A DNA stretch of 64,000 nt from Pelomonas nitida (GTDB lineage: Bacteria > Pseudomonadota > Gammaproteobacteria > Burkholderiales > Burkholderiaceae_C), in the NCBI RefSeq assembly GCF_043555975.1, contig NZ_JBIGIA010000007.1, positions 1 to 64,000 on the forward strand, in the 5' to 3' direction. Positions 49,121-57,724 of this stretch are shown here, piece by piece (positions within the stretch are counted from its first letter, which is position 1; each line of letters begins with the position of its first letter). The notes beneath the pieces were generated by a model. That model searched no databases and was not told where the DNA came from. It saw nothing but the letters and a program-made list of their open reading frames with translations. Both the position numbers and the translations under genes were made by a program.

Positions 49121-49824
49121 CGGCGCCGCCTCGCCACGGTGCTGTCGAAGGTGTAGCCGTCGTTCACGCGCGCAAACGCGGCGCTGCGCTCGGCCGCCAC
49201 CAGCTCACGCAGGGCCTGCGCCTGCGCCGGGCGCAACCGGGCGTCCTGGTGCAGCACCAGCTCGGCGATGAGCGCCCAGTCCGCCTCCAGTTCGGCCGAC
49301 CAGACCAGCGCCTCGGGCGGCAGCGGCGCCAGCAGCTGCTGCAGCGCGCCGGTCAGCGTCTCCGCACTCACCAGCGCGGCGACCTCCGGCCAGCGGCCCA
49401 ACATCGGCGCATCGAGCCGCTGCGGCGGCCACAGCGCGCACAGCCACTGCGGCGCATGGTTCTCCACCAGCGGGCCATGCTGCGACGGCACGACCTCGGT
49501 GCTGGCGCCCCGCACCCGCCGAGCCTGAGCCGTCCAGGCCCGGGGTTGCCAGCCCTGCAACAGCTGCGCGGGCCGCGACGCGCGCGGGCCGGGCAGCGTC
49601 CCCCGGGGCAAGTCGCTGAACGGGGGCAGCGGCTCCACGGGCGGCAGCTCGATGTCCTGAACATCCTGCATCGCATAGCCGCGCGCCTGCAGGCGGGCCT
49701 TCTTGGCGCCATCCAGCGTCGCGCGGCCGGCCGTGAGCACCAGGTCCAGCTCCACCGGCGCGGGCGCAGGCGCGCGCCAGCCGTCGAGGACGCGCGAGGG
49801 GTCGAAGTCGTCGGTATGGGCCAT
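49117..49824 (-). CDS. Hypothetical protein coupled to the crotonase gene
   Basis: A 235-residue soluble protein of unknown family. It opens TDDFDPSRVLDGWRAPAPAP and has ELDLVLTAGRATLDGAKKARL, a Pro-rich middle, WPPQRLDAPMLGRWPEVAALV and a helical C-terminus. I chose the ATG at 49824; more upstream codons lack protein-like character. Its stop overlaps the crotonase GTG. Possibly an accessory of the crotonase, but only the gene order suggests it. Confidence 0.68.
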   Translation of the reverse strand: MAHTDDFDPSRVLDGWRAPAPAPVELDLVLTAGRATLDGAKKARLQARGYAMQDVQDIELPPVEPLPPFSDLPRGTLPGPRASRPAQLLQGWQPRAWTAQARRVRGASTEVVPSQHGPLVENHAPQWLCALWPPQRLDAPMLGRWPEVAALVSAETLTGALQQLLAPLPPEALVWSAELEADWALIAELVLHQDARLRPAQAQALRELVAAERSAAFARVNDGYTFDSTVARRRR

Positions 49825-49892
49825 GGCGGTGCGGGTGCGCGATTGTGACAACGACGTAAGCTTCGAGCTCCGTTCCGTTTCTCCTCGTCACC

Positions 49893-51551
49893 ATGCCGAT
49901 GCATTCCCGCCGCAGCCTGCTTGGGCTGGCCCTGGCCGCCACCCTCTGTGCCTGCTCCACAACCCTGCCCCCGGCAGCGTCGGCGCCGGCCACCACGCCC
50001 CGGTTGATCGTCCTCGTCGCCATCGACGGCTTGCCGATGCGCCAGGTCACCGGCTACCGCGACCAACTGGCCGAGGACGGCTTCGCGCGCTTCCTGGACC
50101 ATGGCCGCTGGTTCTCCGACGCCCACTACGCCCACGGCCACACGGTCACGGCAGCGGGCCACTCGGTCATGCTCACCGGCGCCTATCCGCAGCGCAGCGG
50201 CATCATCAGCAACGAATGGCGCGACCCGGCCACGGGTGCGCCGGTCTACAACACCGGCGACACCGCCTACACCTACCTCGACAACCCCACGGCGCCGCTG
50301 TCCGGCACCAGCCCGCGCAATCTCAAGGTCGAAACGCTGGGCGACGTGCTGCGCACGCGCTCGCCGGCCTCCAAGGTCATCGGCATCTCCGGCAAGGACC
50401 GCGGCGCCATCCTGCCCGCGGGCCACAAGGGCACGGCCTATATGTACATGGGCGAGACCGGGCAGTTCTCGTCCAGCACCTACTACATGGCCACGCTGCC
50501 GGCCTGGGTGAAGGACTTCAACGCCGCCAAGCCGGCTGACGCCTTCTTCAAGCGGGCCTGGGCCCCGCTGCTGCCAGAGTCGGCCTATGCCCGCTCCGTG
50601 CCCGATGGCCAGCCCTGGCAGTACGCCGGCGGCAACGGCAACCGCCTGCCGGCCATCGTCGGCGACAAGATGGACGGGCCCGGCCCGCGCTTCTACGGCA
50701 ACCTGCTGGCATCGCCCTTCGGCGACGAGCTGACGCTGGCGTTTGCGCGCGCCGCCGTGACGAACGAAAAGCTGGGCCGCCGCGGCGTGCAGGACATCCT
50801 GTCGGTCAGCCTCTCCAGCCACGACTACGTCAACCACGCCTTCGGCCCGGAATCCAGGCTGTCGCACGACCACCTGCTGCACCTGGACCGCCACCTGCAG
50901 GCGTTCTTCCGCTTCCTCGACCAGGAAGTCGGCGCGGGCAATTACGTGCTCGCGCTGACCGCCGACCACGGCTTCACGGACACGCCGGAATGGGCTGCCA
51001 CGCAAGGGCGTGACGCGGGCCGCTTCGCGAGCGCCCCGTCGCTCGCGCTCGTGAACACCGCCCTCGCGGCCAGGTTCGGCGTCGACAAGCTGGGCCGCGA
51101 TTTCTCCGGCGCCGGCCTGCTGCTGAACGACAAGCTCGCTGCCGAGAAAGGGCTGAACTTCGCCGACGTGCAGGCCGCGGCCCGCGACGAGCTGCTGAAG
51201 CTGCCAGGCGTGGAGACGGTCTTCACGCGGGAGCAGTTGCTGGGCAACGACACGTCCACGCCCTACCTCGATGCGATGCGCAAGTCCTTCGACCCGACGC
51301 GCGCCGCCCAGCTGCAGATCGTGCTCAAGCGCAACTGGATCTTCAGCTATCGGTCCGGCGGCAGCAGCCACGGCAGCCCCTACGAGAACGACAACCATGT
51401 GCCGCTGCTGTTCTGGGGCCCCGGCTACGTCGGCCAGGGCGAAGTGAAGACGCCCGTGCAGATCGCCGACCTGGCGCCCACGCTGGCCGCCATCGCCGGC
51501 CTGCCCGCGCCCGCCCAGGCCCAGGGCCGCGACCTCGGCCTCAAGCCCTGA
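49893..51551 (+). CDS. PafA-like alkaline phosphatase / phosphodiesterase lipoprotein
   Basis: A 552-residue alkaline-phosphatase-superfamily enzyme. Lipobox-like LCACS near residue 21 places it in the envelope. Metal and nucleophile motifs: VAIDGLPMRQV (Asp), HGHTVTAAGHSVMLTG (Thr nucleophile), SLSSHDYVNHAFGPES, TADHGFTDTPE and NDNHVPLLFWGP. It matches the calcium-activated PafA family, which hydrolyses phosphomonoesters in the periplasm. Its 3' end overlaps the convergent PAS gene by 11 bases. Confidence 0.9.
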   Translation: MPMHSRRSLLGLALAATLCACSTTLPPAASAPATTPRLIVLVAIDGLPMRQVTGYRDQLAEDGFARFLDHGRWFSDAHYAHGHTVTAAGHSVMLTGAYPQRSGIISNEWRDPATGAPVYNTGDTAYTYLDNPTAPLSGTSPRNLKVETLGDVLRTRSPASKVIGISGKDRGAILPAGHKGTAYMYMGETGQFSSSTYYMATLPAWVKDFNAAKPADAFFKRAWAPLLPESAYARSVPDGQPWQYAGGNGNRLPAIVGDKMDGPGPRFYGNLLASPFGDELTLAFARAAVTNEKLGRRGVQDILSVSLSSHDYVNHAFGPESRLSHDHLLHLDRHLQAFFRFLDQEVGAGNYVLALTADHGFTDTPEWAATQGRDAGRFASAPSLALVNTALAARFGVDKLGRDFSGAGLLLNDKLAAEKGLNFADVQAAARDELLKLPGVETVFTREQLLGNDTSTPYLDAMRKSFDPTRAAQLQIVLKRNWIFSYRSGGSSHGSPYENDNHVPLLFWGPGYVGQGEVKTPVQIADLAPTLAAIAGLPAPAQAQGRDLGLKP

Positions 51552-52185
51552 GCAGCAGCGCCAGCGCCGATTCGCCCCACTGCGCCTCGGTGAGCACCAA
51601 ACCGCCCAGCCGCTCGCACAACGCGCGGGCCTGGGCCGGCCCGGTCGACGGCAGCATCAGCAGCAGCCGGCCATCCGCCAGCTGTGCGCAGTAGTCTTCA
51701 CCCCGTATGCGGGCCAGCAAGGCCGCAGCGTCGGCGCCGGGCGGCGTCGACGCCACACACAGCGGCCACGCCCGGGCATCGCTGAGCAGCGCTTGCAGCA
51801 ACTCCAGGCCGGCCTGCGTCCCGAGCAACTGCCCCGACGCCGGCCGAGGCCGGCTCAGCGCACTGATGTCCACCCCGGTGCTGGCCCAGCCGCCTTCCGC
51901 CAGTGGCTGCTCCACCCACCACAGCCGGCGGCCATCCCGCCAGGCCTGCTCGTAGCCGGCTCCCCGGGGGGCGCGCAGGCGGCGCCCCGGCGGGTCGACC
52001 GGCCCCACGCCTGCCGCTCGGTCAGCGTCGGTCATCTCGGCCCAGGTCGGCCGCGCCACGTCATCGAGCCCCCAGGCGGCTCGATAGGCCTCGTTGGCCT
52101 GCAACATCCGGCCATCGGCATCGAACAACGCCAACATCAGCGGGCCGCCGGCCAGCGCCTGCCACCAGAGATCGCTTGGATTCAC
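51541..52185 (-). CDS. PAS-domain protein with degenerate GGDEF-like C-terminus
   Basis: A 214-residue protein if the GTG at 52185 is used. Residues about 10-110 form a PAS fold (LMLALFDADGRMLQANEAYRAAWGLD in part; WWVEQPLAEGGWASTGVDIS). The C-terminal part (LLARIRGEDYCAQLADGRLLLMLPSTG, quoted partly, and ARALCERL) aligns with the second half of a diguanylate cyclase domain, with GGDEF replaced, so it is catalytically dead. Probably a sensor or c-di-GMP-related protein. The true start is uncertain because no Shine-Dalgarno is clear. Confidence 0.65.
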   Translation of the reverse strand: MNPSDLWWQALAGGPLMLALFDADGRMLQANEAYRAAWGLDDVARPTWAEMTDADRAAGVGPVDPPGRRLRAPRGAGYEQAWRDGRRLWWVEQPLAEGGWASTGVDISALSRPRPASGQLLGTQAGLELLQALLSDARAWPLCVASTPPGADAAALLARIRGEDYCAQLADGRLLLMLPSTGPAQARALCERLGGLVLTEAQWGESALALLLRA

Positions 52186-52207
52186 CCAGCCATTGGAACC
52201 CAGCGCC

Positions 52208-53005
52208 TCAACGGCGATGGATGTCGCCGGACCCGCTGACGCTTTGACGCAACTGCGGCCGGCCGGCGTAATGCAGATCGCCCGAACCGCTGAGCGTGGC
52301 GTCCAGTTGCTCGGTGACACCCAGCGACGCATCCCCCGAGCCACTGATGTCGACCTGCGCGGAGCGCCCGGTCAGCGAACCGGCATCAACATCACCCGAG
52401 CCGCTGAGCTTCCAGCGCTGCTGGTCGGCCCGGCCGGCCACGCGCACGTCACCCGAGCCGCTGATGCCGACCTGCAGCGATTGCAGGTCGACCAGCCCCA
52501 TCTGCACGTCCCCCGACCCCTCGACATGGAGCACCAGGGAGTCGGCCTTGAAGCGATCCACCACCAGGTCGCCCGAGCCCCGCAGGGCAATGGACTGGAG
52601 CGCCCGGGCATCGACGCGCAGCGACGGCGCGGAGCGCGTCGTGAAGCCGGCTTCGCGCTTCAGGCGCACGACCAGCGTGTCGCCCTCCACGAGCGTCTCG
52701 ATCAACGGCTCGACGTTGTCATCCGCGATCACCGTCGCCTGGTCGCTGCCCGCCTGGGCCAGCAGCACATCCACCGGGCCGTCGATGCGCAGCTTCGTGA
52801 ACGCGGCCAGCGCCCGCACCCGCTCGACGCGCACGCCCGAGCCCTTGATCCGCGGGCGGCCGCTGCCGTAGTCCATCGGGCCGCTCAAGTGAGCGGTCCA
52901 CCCCTCCGCGTCCTTCTTGATGCGCAGCCGCCAGTCGTTGTCGTCGGCCATCGCAAGGCTCACGGCGAGCAGTGGCGTGAACATCAGCAGGACAAGGCGT
53001 TTCAT
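52208..53005 (-). CDS. Exported DUF2807 (head-GIN) protein
   Basis: A 265-residue exported protein: signal peptide ending near SLAMA, then a DUF2807 parallel beta-helix made of repeated GSGD turns (ALRGSGDLVVD, VEGSGDVQMG, ISGSGDVRVAG, LSGSGDVDAG, ISGSGDASLG, LSGSGDLHYAG, VSGSGDIHR). Each repeat gives a Ser/Gly/Asp turn of about 20 residues. The family is an uncharacterised envelope protein. GGGAGCC precedes the ATG. Confidence 0.88.
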   Translation of the reverse strand: MKRLVLLMFTPLLAVSLAMADDNDWRLRIKKDAEGWTAHLSGPMDYGSGRPRIKGSGVRVERVRALAAFTKLRIDGPVDVLLAQAGSDQATVIADDNVEPLIETLVEGDTLVVRLKREAGFTTRSAPSLRVDARALQSIALRGSGDLVVDRFKADSLVLHVEGSGDVQMGLVDLQSLQVGISGSGDVRVAGRADQQRWKLSGSGDVDAGSLTGRSAQVDISGSGDASLGVTEQLDATLSGSGDLHYAGRPQLRQSVSGSGDIHRR

Positions 53006-53389
53006 GAGAGGCTCCCGGTGAATAAGGATGAAAGGCCGGCAGTGTGGGTGCAGCGCCTGCCGCGGCACGGCGCCAAACGACGCAATGCAGATTCCTGCGC
53101 ATGAGCCGCAGGAAGGCCCGATCAGGCCGCGGAGTCCCGGGGGAATCCACAAAAAAGTGAGCCACCACCCACGAATCCAGGCGCAGGAAAACTGACCACT
53201 TGTGACACTTTTTTCGGACGCCTGCCGAGGCACCACATTCGCCTGATGAACGTCCACCCAATCAAGGGGGCGACCCATACCCCTCTCCTGCTTTGTATGA
53301 AACACTTCCAGCCAAACCGCCGAAGCGCCCGCCCGCATCGGCCCCCACCCCAAGAACAGAGCAAAATCGGTTTCCACGAGGCCACTGTC
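53006..53389. other. Divergent intergenic region, 384 bp
   Basis: No gene is supported. An in-frame extension of the rightward gene from 53246 has no protein-like character. AT-richer patches at about 53150-53215 (AAAAAAGTGAGCC, TTGTGACACTTTTTTCGG) are the likeliest promoter sites for the HPr-rel-A operon. Confidence 0.45.
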
Positions 53390-54091
53390 ATGAGCGAACG
53401 CCAGATCCACGACCCCCAGCCGACGCCGCAGGCGCCGGCCCCCGTCGACGCGTCCGCCGGCAACCTGGGCTCGGCCCGCCGTCGTCGCTTCATCAAGATG
53501 GGCGCCGGCGTCATCCCGGTGGCGCTGACGCTGAACAGCCGCCCGGTGCTGGCCACGACGCAGGGCAAGTGCTTCTCGGCCTCCGCCTGGGGGTCCGTGC
53601 AGACGCTCATCGGCACCGCTGCCAGCCAATACACCCGCAAAGCCGCCAAGGCGCCGACGGTGAACTGCTACACCAAGGCTGAATGGTGCGCGACCAACAA
53701 TGGCAACGCCACCTGCGCCGGCTGGAAGGTTGCGTCCATCAGCTGCGCCAACCTGGCCCTGCCAACGGTCAAGGCTTACGCCGTCAAGAACGCGTGCGGC
53801 AGCACCAGTGGCACGGCCGGGGTGCCGGGCAACAGTTCCGTCTGGAACATGCTCAACAGCAACACCTGCAGCGACGCGCAGAAGGCAGTCCTGGTGGCCT
53901 GGCTGAACTTCCGCATCAGCCGGACGACGAGTACCGACGTCTGCGTGATCGACAGCTTCTCGACGAACCAGCTCACGATGCTGGGGAACATCGTCCAGAA
54001 CCAGGGTGGCAAAGGCCCGGACGGCAAGACGTGGACGCCCACCGACGTCAAGAACTACCTGCACAACAACTACATCGGCCGGCTGAGCTGA
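53390..54091 (+). CDS. Cys-rich putative exported protein, candidate HPr-rel-A substrate
   Basis: A 233-residue protein. A 29-residue Pro/Gln-rich, charged N-terminus precedes RRRRFIKMGAGVIPVALTL, a Tat-like or anchor sequence, so the N-terminus is unusually long for a plain signal. The mature part has eight Cys (KCF, NCY, WCA, TCA, SCA, ACG, TCS, VCV), many Thr/Asn/Ser and a C-terminal WTPTDVKNYLHNNYIG. No family recognised. It is first in a cluster with PqqD-like, HprK-like and nucleotidyltransferase genes 27 bases downstream, so it may be the modified substrate. Confidence 0.7.
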   Translation: MSERQIHDPQPTPQAPAPVDASAGNLGSARRRRFIKMGAGVIPVALTLNSRPVLATTQGKCFSASAWGSVQTLIGTAASQYTRKAAKAPTVNCYTKAEWCATNNGNATCAGWKVASISCANLALPTVKAYAVKNACGSTSGTAGVPGNSSVWNMLNSNTCSDAQKAVLVAWLNFRISRTTSTDVCVIDSFSTNQLTMLGNIVQNQGGKGPDGKTWTPTDVKNYLHNNYIGRLS

Positions 54092-54118
54092 GCCGCATGC
54101 GCCCGCCCCGAACGGCAG

Positions 54119-54415
54119 ATGCAGGAAACCCTGTGGACACTCCATCGGTCGGCCGACATCTCGTGGCGTGACTGGGATGGCCTGGGCGCCGTCTACAACG
54201 ACGATTCCGGCGACACCCATCTGGTCGATGCGCTGGCCATCGAGTTTCTCGAGCTGCTGCGGCAGCGCCCCCTTTCCGTCGCCCAGTTGATCTCCCAGCT
54301 GGCCGATGCCATCCCTGACGAGATGGATGCCGCCACCGCCACCGCCTTCTTTGATCGCCAGCTCAGGTCGCTGCAGGAGCTCGGGCTGGTCGAGCGCGTG
54401 ACCTCAGCGGCATGA
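54119..54415 (+). CDS. PqqD-like peptide chaperone (HPr-rel-A system)
   Basis: A 98-residue PqqD/RRE-type winged-helix protein: WTLHRSADISWRDWDGLGAVYNDDSGDTHLV (quoted in blocks of under 20: ADISWRDWDGLGAVYND, SGDTHLVDALAIEFLELL) and AQLISQLADAIPDE. PqqD-like proteins bind leader peptides and present them to modifying enzymes. It matches the PqqD-related member of the HPr-rel-A system. ATG at 54119; stop overlaps the kinase start by ATGA. Confidence 0.86.
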   Translation: MQETLWTLHRSADISWRDWDGLGAVYNDDSGDTHLVDALAIEFLELLRQRPLSVAQLISQLADAIPDEMDAATATAFFDRQLRSLQELGLVERVTSAA

Positions 54416-55326
54416 AGGTTCGTGATCTGGCGCCCGGCGATCTGCGCCGCAGGCTGGCTCGTGGTGAGTTGATCCTCCAGGTGCCACCCTTCGTCGCACG
54501 GCTGCGATCCGACGTCGGCCGTGTCGCAGAGGATCTCGCTTTGCTCTACGGCGACTTCGAGCTGGGCACGCCACAAGACTTCGCCGACTTTCACCTCGAA
54601 GTGCGTCGTGAGGGAGGCCTGCGCCGCTGGATCAAGCCCATGGCGCGCTTTCTGGCCGACGGCGAACCCGCCTTCACCCCCTTGCCCGCCGAGCAGGGCT
54701 TTCACATGGTCGAGTGGGGTCTGAACTGGGCCGTCAGCACGATGGCCCACCCCTATCTGTCCTATCACGCGGCGGCGCTGGAGCGCGGCGGGCGTGCACT
54801 GGTCATGCCGGCACCACCCGGCTCGGGCAAGAGCACGCTGACGGCCGCGTTGGCCCATCGTGGCTGGCGACTCATGTCTGACGAAATCACGCTCTATGAC
54901 CTGGGCTCCGGCCAGGTCAGTGGTATGGGGCGCCCGGTCAATCTGAAAAACGTGTCCGTCGAGTTGATCCGGCAGTTCGCGCCGCAAGCCGTGCTGACCC
55001 GGCCCGTGCCAGACACCGCCAAGGGCACGCTCGCGCTGATGAAGGCGCCTTCGGACAGCGCCGCGCGCATCATGGAGCCGGCACCGCCCGCCTGGATCGT
55101 CATGCCGCGCTACACCCCTGGTGCCACGGCATCGCTGACCGACATCCCCAAGGCCCGGATGCTGCTGCTGCTGGCCGAGCAGGCCTTCAACTACGACCTG
55201 CACGGCCGCAGCGGCTTCGAGGCCACGGCCGACCTCGTCGACCGCTGCCTGTGCCTCGAGTTCGAGTACTCCACACTGGAAGATGCGGTGGCGTGCCTGG
55301 AGCAACTGGCGGTCGAGCCGGCATGA
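54412..55326 (+). CDS. HprK-related kinase A
   Basis: A 304-residue protein related to the catalytic part of HPr kinase/phosphorylase. Walker A is PPGSGKST (residues 135-142), followed by WRLMSDEITLYD with Asp157 where HprK has its catalytic Asp. An N-terminal domain of about 115 residues (GDLRRRLARGELILQVPPF) is specific to the family. Homologous kinases phosphorylate lasso-peptide precursors. Overlaps both neighbours by ATGA, so PqqD-like, kinase and nucleotidyltransferase are made together. Substrate unknown; no HPr gene is nearby. Confidence 0.88.
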   Translation: MKVRDLAPGDLRRRLARGELILQVPPFVARLRSDVGRVAEDLALLYGDFELGTPQDFADFHLEVRREGGLRRWIKPMARFLADGEPAFTPLPAEQGFHMVEWGLNWAVSTMAHPYLSYHAAALERGGRALVMPAPPGSGKSTLTAALAHRGWRLMSDEITLYDLGSGQVSGMGRPVNLKNVSVELIRQFAPQAVLTRPVPDTAKGTLALMKAPSDSAARIMEPAPPAWIVMPRYTPGATASLTDIPKARMLLLLAEQAFNYDLHGRSGFEATADLVDRCLCLEFEYSTLEDAVACLEQLAVEPA

Positions 55327-56417
55327 ACCGCCCACCGACACCCCTGCTGCTGCGGGTTCTGCTCGCGCCAGCCACCGCGCTCAGCCTGCCTCCCCAGGAC
55401 TGGGACCTGCTGCTGCGCCAGGCACGCCGCGGCGTGCTGCTGGCCAGGCTGGCCGTCGCGCTGCAGCCGTGGCTCGACCAGGTCCCGCCCGGCCCGCGCC
55501 ATCATCTGCACGCGGCGCTGATGACCGCGCGGCGCCAGGCCAAGCTGACGCACTGGGAGGTGAGCCGCATCCAGGCTGCGCTCGAACCGCTGGGCGTCAA
55601 GCCCATCCTGCTCAAGGGCACCGCCTACCTGATGGCCGGGCTGCCCGCCAGCCACGGACGCGTGTTCGGCGATGTCGACATCCTGGTGCCCAAGGCGCGC
55701 ATCGCCGACATCGAGGCTGCGCTGTTCGACCACGGCTGGCACTTCCAGGACGACCTGGACGCCTACGACGAGCGCTACTACCGCGACTGGATGCATGAGA
55801 TCCCGCCGCTGACGCATGAGCAACGCGGCAGCAGCCTGGACGTCCATCACACCATCCTGCCGCCCACGGCACGCATCCAGGTCAACACCGCCGCGCTGTT
55901 CGAGGATGCGCAGGACTTGCCGAACCGGCCGGGCGTCCAGGTGCTGGCACCGGTGACGATGGTGCTGCACAGCGCCGCGCACCTGTTCCACGAAGGTGAA
56001 CTGGAGAAGGGCCTGCGCGACCTGTTCGACCTGGACGCATTGCTGCGGGACTTCGGCCGCGAGCCATCGTTCTGGGCAGCGCTGGTGCCCCGTGCGCGCG
56101 CGCTGGGCCTGAGCCGGCCGTTGTTCCTGGCGCTGCACTACTGCACCCGCCTGCTCGGCACGCCGGTGCCGGCAGACACACAGCAGGCCGCCGCCGCCGA
56201 CGCACCCGCCTGGCCGCGCCTCATGGACGCCTGCTATGACCGGGCGCTGATGCCCGACCACGCCAGTTGTGACGACGCGCTGACCGACAGCGCGCGGCTG
56301 GCGTTGTACGTGCGCGCCCACTGGCTGCGCATGCCGGCCGGACTGCTGGCCCGGCACCTGGCGCGCAAGGCCTGGCTGCGGCTGCAGCCTACAGCGGACG
56401 CCCCCGCCGAGGCCTGA
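55323..56417 (+). CDS. Nucleotidyltransferase of the HPr-rel-A system
   Basis: A 364-residue protein of the NTP_transf_5 type (Pol-beta superfamily). Signature LLKGTAYLMAGLPAS and FGDVDILVPKARI, with metal-binding Asp117 and Asp119; a helical C-terminal region follows. Related enzymes accompany HprK-like kinases in RiPP clusters. ATG at 55323 overlaps the kinase stop. Fourteen-base gap to pssA. Confidence 0.86.
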   Translation: MNRPPTPLLLRVLLAPATALSLPPQDWDLLLRQARRGVLLARLAVALQPWLDQVPPGPRHHLHAALMTARRQAKLTHWEVSRIQAALEPLGVKPILLKGTAYLMAGLPASHGRVFGDVDILVPKARIADIEAALFDHGWHFQDDLDAYDERYYRDWMHEIPPLTHEQRGSSLDVHHTILPPTARIQVNTAALFEDAQDLPNRPGVQVLAPVTMVLHSAAHLFHEGELEKGLRDLFDLDALLRDFGREPSFWAALVPRARALGLSRPLFLALHYCTRLLGTPVPADTQQAAAADAPAWPRLMDACYDRALMPDHASCDDALTDSARLALYVRAHWLRMPAGLLARHLARKAWLRLQPTADAPAEA

Positions 56418-56430
56418 CAATCCGGCCGCC

Positions 56431-57048
56431 ATGGACCGACCCAAACCCTTCTCGATGATCCGCGAGTTCCATCTCGCCGACTGGTTCACGCTGGGCAACG
56501 CCTGCGCCGGCATGGGCGCGCTGTTCGCCGTGATGAGCTTTCTGCAGAGCGGTGACGCCCGGCACCTGCAGTACGCCTGCGCGCTGGTGCCGCTCGCGCT
56601 GGTGTTCGACGTGCTGGACGGACGCATCGCGCGCTGGCGGCAGAAAAGCTCAGCGCTCGGGCGCGAGCTGGATTCACTGGCCGACATCATTTCCTTCGGC
56701 GTGGCACCGGCAGCCATCGCCTATGGCTGCGGCATGCAGGGGCTGTTCGACCGCATCGTGCTGGTGTTCTTCGTCGCCTGCGGCGTCAGCCGCCTCGCGC
56801 GCTTCAACGTGACCGCCGAGAAGCTCAGCGCCGGCTCGGACAAGGTGGCCTATTTCGAGGGCACGCCGATCCCGACATCCATGGTGCTCGTTGCGCTGCT
56901 GTGGGTCGCCGCGGCGCAAGGCGCGCTGGGCGACCAGCTTTGGGGCGGCGTCTGGTGGATCGGCGGGTTCCGCCTGCATCCGCTGGTGCTGCTGTTCGGG
57001 CTGTCCGGCTCGCTGATGGTCAGCCGGATCCGGATTCCCAAGCTTTAG
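56431..57048 (+). CDS. pssA: CDP-alcohol phosphatidyltransferase (phosphatidylserine synthase type)
   Basis: A 205-residue membrane enzyme with about six helices and the CDP-alcohol motif DGRIAR(x8)GRELDSLAD (D-G-x2-A-R-x8-G-x3-D-x3-D). Closest to type II PssA, which makes phosphatidylserine from CDP-diacylglycerol and serine. It is shorter than PssA of many betaproteobacteria (about 280), so it could be a paralogue. It lies 13 bases after the nucleotidyltransferase and may share its transcript. Confidence 0.85.
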   Translation: MDRPKPFSMIREFHLADWFTLGNACAGMGALFAVMSFLQSGDARHLQYACALVPLALVFDVLDGRIARWRQKSSALGRELDSLADIISFGVAPAAIAYGCGMQGLFDRIVLVFFVACGVSRLARFNVTAEKLSAGSDKVAYFEGTPIPTSMVLVALLWVAAAQGALGDQLWGGVWWIGGFRLHPLVLLFGLSGSLMVSRIRIPKL

Positions 57049-57266
57049 GCGCTACGGCGGGACAGCCAGCTCAGCGGAGAGTCCTGCGCGGGCAACTGGC
57101 CAGCCTGGGATTCGAGCTGCTCGAACGGCGCCTGTTGCCTGTACTCGCTGACGCCGCCTTCCAGGCAGGCGTCCAGCCCGAAGGCGGTGCCGAGATCCGC
57201 CGGGTCCGGCTCACTGCGAACAGCAGCGCTACGGCGGAAAAAACGCAGCGCTGGAACGAATCGCAT
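57045..57266 (-). CDS. Small hypothetical protein
   Basis: A 73-residue basic-N-terminal protein (MRFVPALRFFRRSAAVRSEP, then LGTAFGLDACLEGGVSEYRQQ). AGAGG sits at good spacing before the ATG at 57266. Overlaps the end of pssA on the opposite strand by 4 bases. No family recognised. Confidence 0.55.
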   Translation of the reverse strand: MRFVPALRFFRRSAAVRSEPDPADLGTAFGLDACLEGGVSEYRQQAPFEQLESQAGQLPAQDSPLSWLSRRSA

Positions 57267-57556
57267 GGCAGACCTCTTTGGGCTGGTAGCCGACAAACGC
57301 ATCGGCCCTGTGCTTTCAGTGTGAGGGATTCATATGACAAGTGAACCGCCCCTCTGTGAGTAAATATTGCCAGCGCGGCAAATTACACACACACAGACAC
57401 CCTCTACGCCTCAGAAATCACCGACTCTGTCGCCGATCTGCATCAAGCCCGCCGTTGTGCATTTGCAAATCTCGCGCAGCCTCGTCGGCTCTGGCGCGCC
57501 GGACGCAGCCGATGCCCTTAAGCTGCGCGACTTCCTCGCCCCCCGAGCTTTGCCGC

Positions 57557-57724
57557 ATGACGTCAGCAGTACTGAAATGGATCGCCAACGGCATGATTGC
57601 CCTGGTTGTGGCATGCACACTGTGGATCGCTCAGGCGGTGCAATCCGGCAAGACCGGCCCTGAGCTGGTGGCACAGGCGGTTGCCGCGCCGGCGGACGGC
57701 GCCTCGGCCCCCGTCCGCCGCTGA
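57557..57724 (+). CDS. Small single-helix membrane protein
   Basis: A 55-residue protein with one transmembrane helix (WIANGMIALVVACTLWIAQAV) and a short Ala/Pro tail. It abuts the convergent argP gene with no gap between the two stop codons. No family recognised; a small regulatory membrane peptide is possible. Shine-Dalgarno is weak, so confidence is limited. Confidence 0.45.
   Translation: MTSAVLKWIANGMIALVVACTLWIAQAVQSGKTGPELVAQAVAAPADGASAPVRR

Noticed and set aside
53246..53389. In-frame N-terminal extension of the Cys-rich gene
   Set aside because: Extension codons are His/Pro/Arg-rich and unlike protein; the ATG at 53390 gives a coherent N-terminus.
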